Shown piece after piece: positions 1-11,114 of a stretch of 64,000 nt of DNA. The notes beneath the pieces are model-generated. The model ran no database searches. It was not told where the DNA came from and saw only the letters and a program-made list of their open reading frames with translations. Source of the DNA: Scolanthus callimorphus (taxonomy: Eukaryota; Cnidaria; Anthozoa; Actiniaria; Edwardsiidae); the NCBI GenBank assembly GCA_033964015.1, contig CM066913.1, positions 25,880,790-25,944,789 of the forward strand, read 5' to 3'. Positions within the stretch are counted from its first letter, which is position 1. The number at the start of each line of letters is the position of its first letter. The position numbers and the translations under genes are program-made.

Positions 1-1533
1 AACGTGATAGCAAAATTGTGTTTTAGAGATGTTTAAAGAGGAACAAGGGAGTCCAGTATTTCCAGTAAATAATTACTTTAATTTATTGGGGTTCAACAGT
101 CTAATAAAGGGAACCTAGTAAGCTAATACAGTGATCGTCTTTTACATTTGTTTATATAGATATATGTTGCAATATTTTATTTGTATTGTTTGTTGTTATT
201 CATTCATTATTGTCTGTCATCGTCCTCAGGGGTCAGTCACCGCTGACCACCCATTGCCGGATTAGCTTGCAATTAGTGGCAATTATATTATTTTAAGGTT
301 AAAGTAGGGTTCACTAGCATACATTACATGAACCTCTTTGATGGCCCAAGAGCTTTGACGGCCTCCTCCTTTGTAATCTTCTTATTTAGGGGCACAACTT
401 TTCAGTCATCTCCCTCTGCTCCCTGAATATTAAGTAGAATAGATACCACAATTAAAAGAAAAACATGATCTTTGAGCAGTTTACTGGATTATTTGAAGAA
501 GAAAAAAATCAGAACTTTATCTTGAATTGAAAGTATGGCAGCAAACTCTGCAAAAAATTGATTGGGATAATCCATGTAAATCTTCGTAAATCCTCTATTG
601 AGGTATTTGAATTTCACAGGGGTCATGCTAGGGATCTTGAATTTTACAGAAAAATTGAAATTTCCAAATGGTTGAAAAACAGAACTTCTGGATTTGCACA
701 GGGATAGAGCAATTTCAAGTTCGCTATGTTTTTGTGAGTGGAATCACAAACTACTTGAAGCCCGCCAAAATGCAAACTTTTTAGTACATATTTATCCAGA
801 ATCACAAAAACTTCATTGAAGAACTGCTTGACATTCACTATCGAAATTGAGACTCCCACAATAGTTACTGTATGTGCCCTAGTAATAACAGGGGTGAGAA
901 TTCCATACCGACAATAAGCATTGAAATTAAACCATGGATCACCTACAAGTCTACCTACCAGTTCAGCTAGGACATTGCCTTGTTGAGCAGAGCAAGTTGG
1001 TTCTGGTGCAACCGCTCTTGTATCTTTTGTTCATATTCTGATAAGTAAGGGTCTAGGTGATGATAAAAAGGGGGCTGACCTGGCTGGCCGGATCAACCTG
1101 GCCCGCATGCTTCACATAAACTTGCCCTACTGTAGCTCCGCTGAGTAGCCTGATTCTCTATACTGATTGACTGTTGGGACTACTGTAGTGTATTTCTACC
1201 AGGGGGCATTTACACTGGATTTCACGTTCAAAAAGACTTTAAATCCGGAAAAGTGGACAAAACAACCACCAGATAAACACCAGATAAAGTAGTCTTTATT
1301 TTTCTTGCAATTCCTTCTAACTGATGGAATATTTTAAGTAAACTTTCTATATTTCCACCCTCCTGTGAACCCTGTGGTCCATGGACTCGCCATGAAAAAT
1401 ATTTTTTAGATGATTTTTAGATGAAAACAAATATCTTGAATATTCTCAATCTATATTAATAATATTTTAAGCCATTTGAAAAGGCTCTGAGGTGGAAAGC
1501 GTGTGGATTTGATACATCACTCACAGGGTTGCA
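1..1533. other. No recognised gene or element
   Basis: AT-rich sequence with only short open frames that have no recognisable motif. I see no inverted-repeat element, tRNA or retroelement domain here. Confidence 0.5.
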
Positions 1534-1558
1534 AGATAGATAGATAGATAGATAGATA
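1534..1558 (-). repeat. (TCTA)n tail at LINE 3' end
   Basis: About six copies of GATA on the plus strand, read as TATC/TCTA on the minus strand. It lies about 150 bp past the stop of the reverse-transcriptase remnant, after an AATAAAG-like stretch. Short microsatellite tails are usual at the 3' ends of CR1/L2-type LINEs, so I take this as the end of the LINE copy. Confidence 0.6.
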
Positions 1559-3275
1559 TATATTACTTTATTTAAGGAGGGTTTCACTAGATATCACAAT
1601 GATAATGTATGCGTGGCCCTCAAATAAGAGATATTTACAACATAATAAAACAAGTGAATGGAAATCTATGTACAAAATGTTATACTATATACATTAATTT
1701 GATAGAACTAGCTAAGTTGAAATATGGGTGCGCAGTTTTGCTGCAAAAGCAGCCACAGAGCGTGTGTCCTTAAGCTCGTTGGGAAGTTCGTTCCAAAGCC
1801 TCGCTGCTGCACATCTGAAGCTGTTCTTAGCAGCTGTGGACTTGACTTTTGGAAGGACGAGGTTTTTATGTCTCGCCCCTCTGGTATCCTTGCAGTGGAC
1901 GTCACAACTAAGTTTGAACATGTCCTGTGTATAACTGGGTGCTAGATTGTTAAGTGCTTTGAAGACTAAGATTAATCTAAGAAAAATAAATCTTTTGTCA
2001 AAGGGCATGATGTTCAGTTCCCTAAAAAGGGGTGCTGATGGAGTGTCCCACGTTTTGTCTAGAATTATTCTCGCGCATCGTTTTTGAATTTTAATTAAAT
2101 CATTGATATTCTGCTTGGTAGTCGCACCCCAAACAGCAGCTCCAAAGTCAAGAATTGGTTGGACAAGGGAGTTGTAATACAGTGTCCTTGCTTTCAAAGA
2201 AAGGAACTTCTTTGTTCTCTTTAGCAGACCCAACCGCTTGCCCAACTTTCCTTTGATGTATTTTATGTGGTTATCCCAACTAAGACAGCTGTCAAGTTTG
2301 ATTCCCAGCAACTTAGGATCACTGACTGTTTGGAGGTGCCCTGCGTCAGTTGTGACTTGGAGGTCATTACTGTTGAGTCCCCTCAGCTTTGGCTTACTGC
2401 AAACCAACATTGTCTTGGTTTTGGATTGGTTTAAGACCATTCTGTTTTTTTCAGCCCACGTTACTATGTCCCTCAATTCTTTTGAAAGTACCGTCTGTAT
2501 CTCCTGTACATCCTTTCCGCAGGTTATTTGAGTTGTGTCGTCAGCATAGATCTCGATTGCGCTGTCTTTGACATGAAGTGGCAAGTCATTGACGAATAAA
2601 ATGAACAGAAGAGGGCCGAGGATAGATCCCTGTGGAACACCGGCTGTTATGGCCCTCGAACTGGATACCGTTCCTTGGATTGCCACCATCTGTTTGCGAT
2701 CGGTTAGGTATGATTCGAACCATTGCAGAGATTTTACAGAGACACCGTAGATTGACAGCTTATTTATAGTAATTTATGATCCACGAGATCAAACGCCTTC
2801 CTGTAGTCAATAAGATTAAGGCCAGATATCAAACCGTTGTCAATGTTCGTCAGGAGAGTGTCAACTAGCTTCAGTAAGGCGGTATCACAAGAATGCAAGT
2901 GACGGAATCCGGACTGGTGTTTACTCAGCAGGTCGTGTTCACTGAGGTATGAGTAGAGTGAGGTGTGCACATGCCTCTCCAGTATCTTGGACACAACAGG
3001 TAGAATGCTTATAGGGCGATAGTTATCCACACTTGACGGTCGCCAGCCTTGTAAACCGGACAGACTCTTGCTTGCTTCCAGGATGATGGGAATGATCCTG
3101 TGCAAATAGTGAGATTAAACACCTTGGTCAGAGATGTTAATATAGCTGGTGCTGCAAGCCTCAGAAGTCGTGCACTTATTCCATCCAGCCCTGTCGCTTT
3201 ATCCGCCTGTAGCCCGGACAACTGTGCTAGTACGAATTCATGCCTAACCTCTGGGATCTCAAAGCAGGTTTCTTC
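1559..3275 (-). pseudogene. CR1/L2-like LINE reverse transcriptase, 5'-truncated and frameshifted
   Basis: Remnant of a non-LTR retrotransposon ORF2. From the 5' side (about 3270) come a segment with KATGLDGIS, then NYRPISILP and HQSGFR with CDTALL and AFDLVDH, then AGVPQGSILGPLLFILFVND and the catalytic YADD (near 2548-2537), and a C-terminal stretch ending ARLWNELPNEL that is common in CR1/L2-like elements. The frame changes at least twice, near 3045 and near 2765, so it cannot make a full enzyme. The last 325 codons (2689-1712) are open, and that frame extends upstream of its first Met to about 2770. The endonuclease domain is missing, consistent with 5' truncation on insertion. LINE identity is sure; the clade is inferred from the motifs and the tail. 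Confidence 0.85.
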
Positions 3276-3696
3276 TGCGAGCTTTGATCGTACAAGCTGG
3301 TGTTAGCGTCTTCTTTTTAATCAATGCGAGGAGGAGAAGCTGCCATTCAGCATTTTCTTTAGCAGGGAACTGTGTTTGGCAATGCTTTACAAATAAAAAT
3401 AAATTTTCCGTGAATGAATGCTTAGAACTTAGAACATTTTCATTTAACGGGAGAAGGGTATTTAGTTTTTTTTTTTTTACGATTTGTAGCTCAAAATGGC
3501 AAATGTTGAACTGCAATCTCCCTAAAATTGAAGATCAAGATAAAAGAGACCAAACAAGATGATTTTAACCCCTAAAAGATACAACAATCATCCCCAACCA
3601 AGAAATATATGCCCAGGGCATCTCCCTACTAAAGAAAATGCTTGAACAGCAGTTTCTCTCCTTGCATTGATTTAAAAATAACACCGGCTTGTAACC

Positions 3697-3892
3697 CAAT
3701 CTCGTACCCAGAGCCTGTCATCTTTTGGCCAGCAGCAAGATTCAGGGCTCTGGGGGAATCCGATTTGTGAGCATGCGTGGTAGGTCAAAAACGTAATGAA
3801 CTTTCATACAACATTCAAACCGGAAACCCAGAATCTGGGTTAAAAAAAATTTGATTCCCCCAGAGCCCTGAATCTTGTCGGGTACGAGATTG
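3697..3892. mobile_element. MITE with CAATCTCGTACCC ends (196 bp)
   Basis: Ends CAATCTCGTACCC and GGGTACGAGATTG are inverted. Internal arms (ATTCAGGGCTCTGGGGG and its complement) make most of it a foldback. The flanks CTTGTAACC and CTTGTACCG look like a 9-bp duplication with decay. No coding sequence. A 9-bp duplication would fit a Mutator-like parent, but this is a weak assignment. Confidence 0.7.
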
Positions 3893-4472
3893 CTTGTACC
3901 GTAACCCTGTGAATGATATGTATCATATTCATGATACTACCAGTAGTTAGTTTGACAGGTTTTCTACCTCAGAGCATTAAAATACTATAATTTATTTTAG
4001 GGATGCTAGTGTTTTACTGGAAACTAAAACACTCATATTTTCCATATTATCTTCACTAAGTGAAAATATGAAAAAAGTTATGTAGGTTCCTCACTTTCCT
4101 CACTTCTGCAGTGAAATCTCGCTCAGTTACTCGAGTTTTAAGCCACAAAAATTAGGTTTTGTTCTAGCTCTAAAGAGAAAAGCCTTAGCTCAATTATGGA
4201 AGAGAAAGCTACAGCAACACAAAGGGAAATTAATGAGTTCTTAACTAATCAGAAAGGAATCAGAAAGGGAGCATTTTACAAAATATTAGTACTTTTGACT
4301 TTACCAAGTGAGTTGTTCAATTTATTATATTTTGCTACGTCAATAAAAAGAACATTACACGGTGGCTTGAAGATGTGGATTTTATTTTCTTGTGTCAAAA
4401 AAATATTTTACTCGCTGCGCTCGTTCGTTAAATATTGTTCTTGCCCTCTATCAATGTAGTACAGACAAGGAA

Positions 4473-4516
4473 ACCTAAAAATCCTAAGAATCCTAAAAAC
4501 CCTAAAAATCCTAAAG
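4473..4516 (+). repeat. CCTAAAAAT-type tandem repeat
   Basis: Five or so degenerate 9-bp units of the form CCTAAAAAT/CCTAAGAAT. Related units recur at about 6918-7085, partly in the other orientation (TTTAGGAAACC, TAGGATTTTTAGGAT). It resembles telomere-like repeat only in its TTAGG core and is too degenerate to be telomeric. Confidence 0.6.
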
Positions 4517-5785
4517 GCCCTCTATCCATGTACAGGGCATCTGACAGGGTGTGGTGGTGCGGATCCGCACAATTTGGCCATTTCCGCACCTTGAGAGCTT
4601 TTCCTGCACAATTTAGAAAAATTCTTGGAAATTCACTTCTTCAAGACCTCAGATCATCTTTACAGTATATATATTTCCTCAATTTCTGGCATTTTCTGAG
4701 CGATTTGGATGATAAAAGAACAAAAAACTCTGAAAAACTCGACCCTAAAAATTGCATATCGCTTCCTTACTGAAATTTATGCCCAGGCGTTCCTGGTGAC
4801 CAAAATAGCCTGGGCCCTAGCTTTCACTTTCCTTGGAAAAACGAGAGCTTGCTGAGTCCGCATCCGCATCTTAGCAGTTTGCATCTTAGGGATCAGACAT
4901 GTCCATATCTGTAAACCGCATTTGAACATATCCATATGATAATTTGCGGTATACAAGTGCATACATTTAATTTTCATTTCAGTTTCTCGTTGAATTTCTG
5001 TCCAAAAACTTGCCCTTTTGAGTACAAAATTAATGTCCTGTTGATGGAGTGCAACTTTCAGTATGTATAAATTGTTTTAGAGGCGCATTAGACTCGTTTT
5101 AGAGGTGTTAATATATAGATTTAGCCACTGGCTAAAAGCGGAGCTCCCGGTTATAAAATTTTCTGTGCGAATGAAAGGGATTCCCATGTGTACATGGTTT
5201 ATACTTATAGGCTTTTTAAGAAAAAAATGTCTCTTGATATGTACAACCAAGAGTGGATTAACAATAGTTAGAATCTTTCCCTACTGTATTTGTCCACATC
5301 ACAGTCAGAAAAGTGTCTATTTTTAGATTTGAGTTTCGCGCGCGAAAGTATTCGAATGCTCAGGCTCGAATGCTCGTATACCCAATACACAACAAAATAG
5401 AGAATATCCTACCTTATCTTTGCGATTTTAACGGTTTTTCCATTGATCTGCGATTTAATTTTAGGCTGGATCTCACAACTGTTCGCGTGGCGAGAAAGTG
5501 GGAACCCTGAGGAGGACGAATTTTCGCGGGCATCCTAGTTCTAAAAATAGACACTTTTCTGACTGTGATTCGGGCGTACATAGTAAATATGGAAACTCTT
5601 GGTAATCCACTCTTGGTACAACAGTGTTTTCTTCGGTATGTTGCTGCATTGACACAATACAAATACAGGGACGAAAATAAGCATCCTGTCAAGTGAGATA
5701 AAAACCTCCTTCAGAAAAATTAAGGTATTAATTCCTCCAAAGGAAATGATTCAAAAGTGCAATAAAGAGAATATTTTTTCAAGCA

Positions 5786-6195
5786 TAGATGGCGTCGTCG
5801 ATGACGTCATATCACTTCATTTTGCTTATCTGGTGACCTAGACTACACTACCAAACTTTGGTTGTTTTAGAGTCTTCCCTTCACGAGATATTAATTATTC
5901 AAGCATAGATGACGTCATCGATGACGTCACATCACGTGACCACTTCATTTCGCTCATCTGGTGACCTAGACTACACTACCCAAGTTTGGTTGTTTTAGAG
6001 TCTTCCCTTCACGATATATAAATTTTTCAAGCATAGATGACGTCATCGATGACGTCACATCACGTGACCACTTCATTTCGCTGATATGATGATCTAGACT
6101 ACACTACCAAAGTTTGGTTGTTTTAGAGTCTTCCCTTCACGAGATATTAATTTTTCAATCATTGATGACGTCATCGATGACGTCAGCACCTCCCT
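5786..6195 (+). repeat. Tandem repeat with TGACGTCA (CRE-like) palindromes, copy A
   Basis: Four units of roughly 125 bp. Each has paired TGACGTCA sites separated by TCGA (GATGACGTCATCGATGACGT), then CACGTGACC, then AAGTTTGGTTGTTTTAGAGT and TCACGAGATAT. The next 400 bp (to about 6590) are also shared with the copy at 37.3-38.3 kb. TGACGTCA is the consensus CREB/ATF binding site; whether it is bound is unknown. Confidence 0.8.
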
Positions 6196-6553
6196 TGTGG
6201 CATAGACAAAATATCCCAAGTATTGTTGTCTTAGTATGTTCCCTTGAGGAGATATAATTTTTTCTTTGCGTACCACAGGGTTCCCATGTGTACACGGACG
6301 GACGGACACCGGACGGCGTATGCTATATAGGTTATACCAGAAAAATAAAGAAAAAATCATATCTCCCGAAGGGAAGCTTCAATAGAAGCCAAACTTGGAC
6401 AAACTTTCAAAGACCATAAGAGGAACTCTGCACCAAAGTCACGTGCCCTTTCGTCATCAATGACGTCATCAAAATGACTATAATGCCCGTGACGTTCAAA
6501 AATCAACTCGATAGTATACTATACGTTTTTCCCTTGGGTATGGTGCTCCGCTT

Positions 6554-6574
6554 GCGCGGGCCTTCGGCCCGCGC
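6554..6574 (+). repeat. GC-rich hairpin in dispersed repeat
   Basis: GCGCGGGCC-TTC-GGCCCGCGC forms a 9-bp stem with a 3-nt loop, flanked by GCTCCGC and GGAGCTCCGC. The same hairpin is at about 38243-38266 at the end of the second copy of this repeat. Confidence 0.75.
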
Positions 6575-7430
6575 TGGAGCTCCGCTATTATCAGAAATCC
6601 AGTAAGTGATTTAGCCTATTTCTCTGTACATTTAAGCGCTAAAGTTAACTTTTAACATTTTCCCTCCTGTTTTATCAAAGCTTTTGTGTGCAAAAGCATC
6701 TTTTAATAATATGTATACACAATGGTAGACCATAACACTTATTTCAATTGTTTTAGAGGCGAATTAAATTTGTTTTAGAGGCATTTAAATTTCCGCACAA
6801 TTTGTATTTTTTTTCCGCACAATTTGCCTTTTCTTCTGCACATTTTGCCATGAAATTTCCGCACAATTTCCAAAACATTTCCGCACCCTGTCAGATGTAC
6901 TGCATGTAGTAGAAACAAAGATCCTGAAAATCCTAAAAGTGGTGTTTAGGAAACCTAAAAATCCTAAGAAAAATAAGGATCCTAAATAACTAAAATTGCT
7001 AGAGGGAGCATAAGTTAGGATTTTTAGGATACCTGTACCTTTGCTTCTTTAGGGTTTTTACATAGGATTCCTAAAAATCCTAAAGCCAGTCCATTTCAGG
7101 ACATATCTCCAAAAAGTAGCAAAAATTTCACTGATCAGACCACAGGCGACCCAGGACAATGGTCTGTGTACTTACATCATTGAAGTATTGAGGGTTTATA
7201 CCGGTATGGGGATTGTGATAAGGGATGTTTGGACCTGGAATTGTTTAGGAAATTATCAATAAAAGTTACTGAAATTTACCATGTTGTTAGATTTGGTTGT
7301 CCTTCATGCTCATTTCAAATACTCAGCCAACCAGAGCTCTCATTTTGTACCACGTGCAGTCTTGAAATCCCAGGAAGATACTGCAAGTGGGAGTTGAAAA
7401 CTTTTCCAGATCCAAGGACCTTTGAACTAT

Positions 7431-8177
7431 GAATATTCATAATTTCAAGGTCCTCACCCTCGAAAAGTTTTTCTACTAGTCAGTCTTTGCACTGTGCAAA
7501 GGCAGACCGTAGGAACCACTCCGTGAGAAGACAAAAGTCTCCTCTCTCGAAGAAGTCATTACAAAGAATTTTGGTTCGAGACTATATGCTTGTGCGCCGC
7601 CAACCTCCATGTGGGACAGACTTTATGGAAACACTCTTGATCTTTTCACTTCTGCGCATGACTAGTTACGCAATCCAAGTTCATAATTCATAATATTCAT
7701 AATTTCAAGGCCCTCGCCATCGAAATGTTTTTGTACTAGTCAGTCTTTGCGCCGTACAATGGCAGACTTTTAGAAACTGTTCCGTGAGAAGACACGCGTC
7801 TCCTCTATCGGAGAAGTAAAATACAAAGGATCTTTTTCGAGACTATGAATGTGCGCCGCCAACCTCCATGTGGGACAGGCTTTTTGGAAACACCCTTAAT
7901 CTTTTCACTTCTGCGCATGACTAGTGACGCAATCGAAGTTCATAATTTCAAGGTCCTCTCCCAGTCGAATTTTTTTGTACTAGTCAGTCTACGCCGTACA
8001 AAGGCAGACTGTAGGAATGTTCGTGAGAAGACACAGGTCTCCAGTCCCGGAAATCTATAAAATAGAAAGGATCTTGTTCCAGACTATATGCATGTGCGCC
8101 GCCAATTTTCATGTGGGACAGGCTTTGTGGAAACAATCTTGACCTTTTCATTTTGTGCGCATGACTAGTGACGTAAT
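7431..8177 (+). repeat. Three-copy tandem repeat, about 250-bp unit
   Basis: Units begin near 7431, 7692 and 7937 with TTCATAATTTCAAGG, and each contains ACTAGTCAGTCT, GTGAGAAGACA and GCCGCCAACCTCCATGTGGG or a close variant. Copies differ by scattered substitutions and small indels. No coding signal. Confidence 0.8.
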
Positions 8178-8392
8178 TCAAGTATCACAAGTAAAAAAAT
8201 ATGATTATATTGATAAATCCTGTTTGGGTAGGGTACAGAGGGGTTGGTGATTGAAGATTATCTCACAGGCTGAGTATTTCAAATGACCAAGGAATTAAAA
8301 AATATATAAATGGAGATGTTTCAACATTGATCGTTTTCCCTCTGTGTTGGCTAATTAGGTGATGAATAATTATTGAGTATTTGAAGTAATTC

Positions 8393-8524
8393 AAAAGCCT
8401 CCTATTCGGACTTGACGGGATTTCAAAGCCCACGCAATTAGTTCCATTCATCGGCTTCGCCTCGGACTGGAACTAATTACGCAGACTTTGAAATCCCGTC
8501 AAGTCCTCATAGTCGGCTTTTAAA
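8393..8524. mobile_element. Palindromic MITE (GGACTTGACGGGATTTC)
   Basis: The left half GGACTTGACGGGATTTCAAAG is repeated inverted as CTTTGAAATCCCGTCAAGTC, around a loop of about 25 bp. The outer bases AAAAGCC and GGCTTTT extend the palindrome. Non-coding. Confidence 0.7.
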
Positions 8525-8530
8525 TATTAC

Positions 8531-8933
8531 GTGAAGTTTCACAGATTTATCTTCAATTCACCCCCATACAAAGAGAAAGACAAGGTAGGAGGCTGAAGCC
8601 CAAAATCGTCTCATCGGATCAATCGGCAGATCACACTTCAGCACAGATTTTTTCACAAAATTCCACAGCCACAACTAAACAAACACACCAGGATTGTAGA
8701 TAAACATGTTCCCAATGCAGCAAAATCAATAAATCTCCTGCAGTTACGTAGCGAAGGTAGCAGACCCTGTTAAACTTGCACGACCCCCTTCGTAACGGTC
8801 ATTAAAAACTTGTTGCCAGCACAACTTGGCAAACCAAAATGGCGGCTGTTATCAAAAACTCCTGGGCTTCAGTCTCCTACCTTATCTTTCTCTTTGTATG
8901 GGGGGTGAATTGAAGATAAATGTGAAACTTCAC
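8531..8933. mobile_element. MITE with about 74-bp TIRs (GTGAAGTTTCACA)
   Basis: Starts GTGAAGTTTCACA and ends TGTGAAACTTCAC. The inverted arms run on through TTCAATTCACCCCCATAC and AAGGTAGGAGGCTGAAGCCC. Length 403 bp. I could not identify a convincing target duplication. No coding sequence. Confidence 0.75.
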
Positions 8934-9104
8934 ATGAGCATCAAGGACAACCAAAACTAACAGCATGGTAAGTTTCAGTAACTTTTATTGAGAATTTCCT
9001 AAAAATTCCAGGTCCAAATAAATTATCACAATCCCCATATAAACCCCATAATACTTCAATTTTGTAGTACATAGACCATTGTCCTGGGTCACCTGTGATC
9101 AGAC

Positions 9105-9531
9105 AAGTCTCAGTGGCATGTAAATGGCTGAGTGTTCAATTTACTGTACTTCTTGAACAGTTTTTCTCCCTTTTTGGGTTGATAAAAGAGAAATGGCCAT
9201 TAATTTGAAAAAAACCTTTAGATCTGTGTATTGTGTCTCACTCTATACATATGAGGTGGCCATTATACTTGGATTGCACCATTTTTGGGAAGTTTTTTTA
9301 GTTCCATTCACATTGATAAAGTGTAACAAAAATAGAAACAGCACCAGGGGAGGGAAATGCTACCAATGATCATCAGGGGGTCTGCGTTTACACAGGGGGG
9401 TCTGCGTTTGTACGTGATTCAAACTATTACTACCATTTTGGAATCAAGCATGCATAATTTACTACGGTAGAGGGAGATGGTTGCAGACTAATGAAATATT
9501 TTGGCCTTGAACACACAAAACAATTTTAGCA
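9105..9531. other. No recognised feature
   Basis: AT-rich spacer between the foldback and the LTR element; I see no motif. Confidence 0.4.
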
Positions 9532-9536
9532 ATATA

Positions 9537-9706
9537 TGTCATGATATTGTTTTATATATTGTTTTAATGATTGACACATATCTTGTAACCAGATACACTA
9601 GGTATGTATCCTTGTAATATATAAGATCCTTTGGAATTATAATAAATCAGTTTTGTATACATAGATCATCCAAGTGTAGTCTCTCTCTCTAAAGTAGAAT
9701 ATTACA
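9537..9706 (+). repeat. 5' LTR of Gypsy element
   Basis: Begins TGTCATGATATTG and ends AATATTACA (TG...CA ends). Contains TATATAAG (9618-9625) and AATAAA (9641-9646), plausible promoter and polyadenylation signals. Identical to the 3' LTR except at one base (TTGTTTTAATG here, TTGATTTAATG there). Confidence 0.95.
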
Positions 9707-9722
9707 TGGTGTCAGAAACATG
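9707..9722 (+). promoter_or_regulatory. Putative primer-binding site
   Basis: TGGTGTCAGAAACATG follows the 5' LTR directly. TGG at the start is expected because tRNAs end in CCA. I do not assign the tRNA. Confidence 0.7.
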
Positions 9723-11114
9723 GAGTCTGGTTTGAAGCCCCCAAGTCGTCTTTCCTTTGAAGGAAACGTAGCGGAAAACTGGAGAAGATGGGCACAGCGA
9801 TTTCATCTTTTTCTGAATGCGACTGGGAGGGACAAGAAGTCCGAAGAAATACAGTGCTCGACACTCCTCACGGTAGCAGGAGAGGAAGCATTGGAGGTGT
9901 ATAACACATTCACCTTCGCCGAAGGCGAGGAAAACAAGATTGAGACGCTCATGGGAAAGTTTGAGCACTATTGCACGCCTAAGAAAAACGTGACATTTGA
10001 GAGGCACAAGTTCAACACGCGAAGCCAAGCGAACGGCGAAACCATCGATTCGTACGTTACAGAACTTAAGAAGTTGGCGAAATCATGCGAATTTGGAGAT
10101 TTATAAAACTCACTTATTAAGGACAGAATCGTCTGTGGCATACAGAACGCAGAGGTAAAAGCAAGGCTGCTCAGAGAAGACGATCTGAACCTCAACAAAG
10201 CTCTAAATATATGTCGCACTGCAGAGCTCAGCACGACACAGCTCAAAGACATTGTGGAAGGAAAGCAGAAAGAAGTCGGAGTAATTTTCAACAAGAAACA
10301 AGGAGGCAAAGGCCACTGGAAGCCGCGAAACCGAGGGACAAATCAAGATAGAAAGCCTAGCGCAAAGGACGGGGAACAATTCGACTGTAGTCGATGTGGT
10401 TTGAGGCACGCCCCAAGACAGTGTAGTGCGTACGGTCAGAAATGCCTCAAATGCCAGAAAATGCACCATTTCGCCCGGATGTGTTTGTCCGATGGCAAGC
10501 CGCAAGCAGGCGCAGGCAGGCAACCAGCAAGACAACACAAGATACGAGAAATTGAAGAAGAAAGTTACTCGGATAGCGACGAGGAGGATATATTCATCGG
10601 CACGATTGAGCGAGAAGGGAAGTCGAAACCCAAGGAATGGAAGATCAACACAGAGATAAACGACGTAAAGTTTTCTCTAAAGCTTGACACTGGAGCTCAG
10701 TGTAATGTGATGCCATTGAAAAGCTACAGAAAAATAACTAACAAGAAACCAGCAAAAGCGACATCCAAGCTAGTATCGTACTCGGGCCACAAGATAAAAA
10801 CAGTCGGAAAGGACACTCTAGTGGTCACGAACAAAGGAAAGCTACACCCAGTTGAATTTTACATCGTAGATCAGGATGATGCTTCTCCTGTTTTAGGACT
10901 GCCCACATGCTTGGAGCTAGGGTTAATTTCGCGCATCTACACCATCAACACAGAGGAAAGGAATTCAGAAAGCAATAAAGGTGCAGACAAGGAGGCACCA
11001 AGGAGCGCATCACGCGATGGAACGGAAAAGATTAAATTGAAGATTTTCACGACATTTTCGAGGGTCTTGGATGTTTGGATGGCGATTATCACATCAAGAT
11101 CGACCCTTCAGTGA
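9720..11114 (+). pseudogene. gag-pro: Gypsy gag-protease ORF with one in-frame stop
   Basis: One reading frame from ATG 9720 to 11114, broken by a TAA at 10104-10106. The first part (128 codons) is gag-like, with a typical retrotransposon gag stretch ending FNTRSQ...YVTELKKLAKSCEF. After the stop come two CCHC zinc knuckles (about 10386-10484; CSRCGLRHAPRQC and CLKCQKMHHFARMC) and an aspartic protease with LDTGAQCNVMP (about 10680-10715). Gag would coat the RNA; the protease would cut the polyprotein. The frame after the stop stays open for 336 codons, so the stop looks like a recent point change or a suppressible stop. The end overlaps pol by 79 nt in another frame. Confidence 0.88.

Larger units (their letters stand above)
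4539..6897. mobile_element. Composite element bounded by a 14-bp inverted repeat
   Basis: CATCTGACAGGGTG at the left end is matched by CACCCTGTCAGATG at the right. Just inside both ends is CCGCACAATTTG-like sequence (several copies, 4560-4620 and 6795-6890). CCTAAAAAT repeats flank both sides. The interior holds the CRE-motif tandem repeat and a GC-rich hairpin. No coding sequence and no clear target duplication, so the boundaries are tentative. Confidence 0.5.
7134..9104. mobile_element. Foldback element, about 2 kb
   Basis: Left arm about 7134-7314 and right arm about 8938-9104 are inverted copies (for example GACCCAGGACAATGGTCTGT against the reverse complement near 9070). The loop carries a three-copy tandem repeat and two further palindromic elements. 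Non-coding; exact ends not resolved. Confidence 0.65.

Noticed and set aside
4196..4459. 87-codon plus-strand frame as a small gene
   Set aside because: No recognisable motif, low-complexity AT-rich sequence, and no splice or homology support.
4473..7085. Interstitial telomere repeat
   Set aside because: CCTAAAAAT units are degenerate and not the TTAGGG hexamer.
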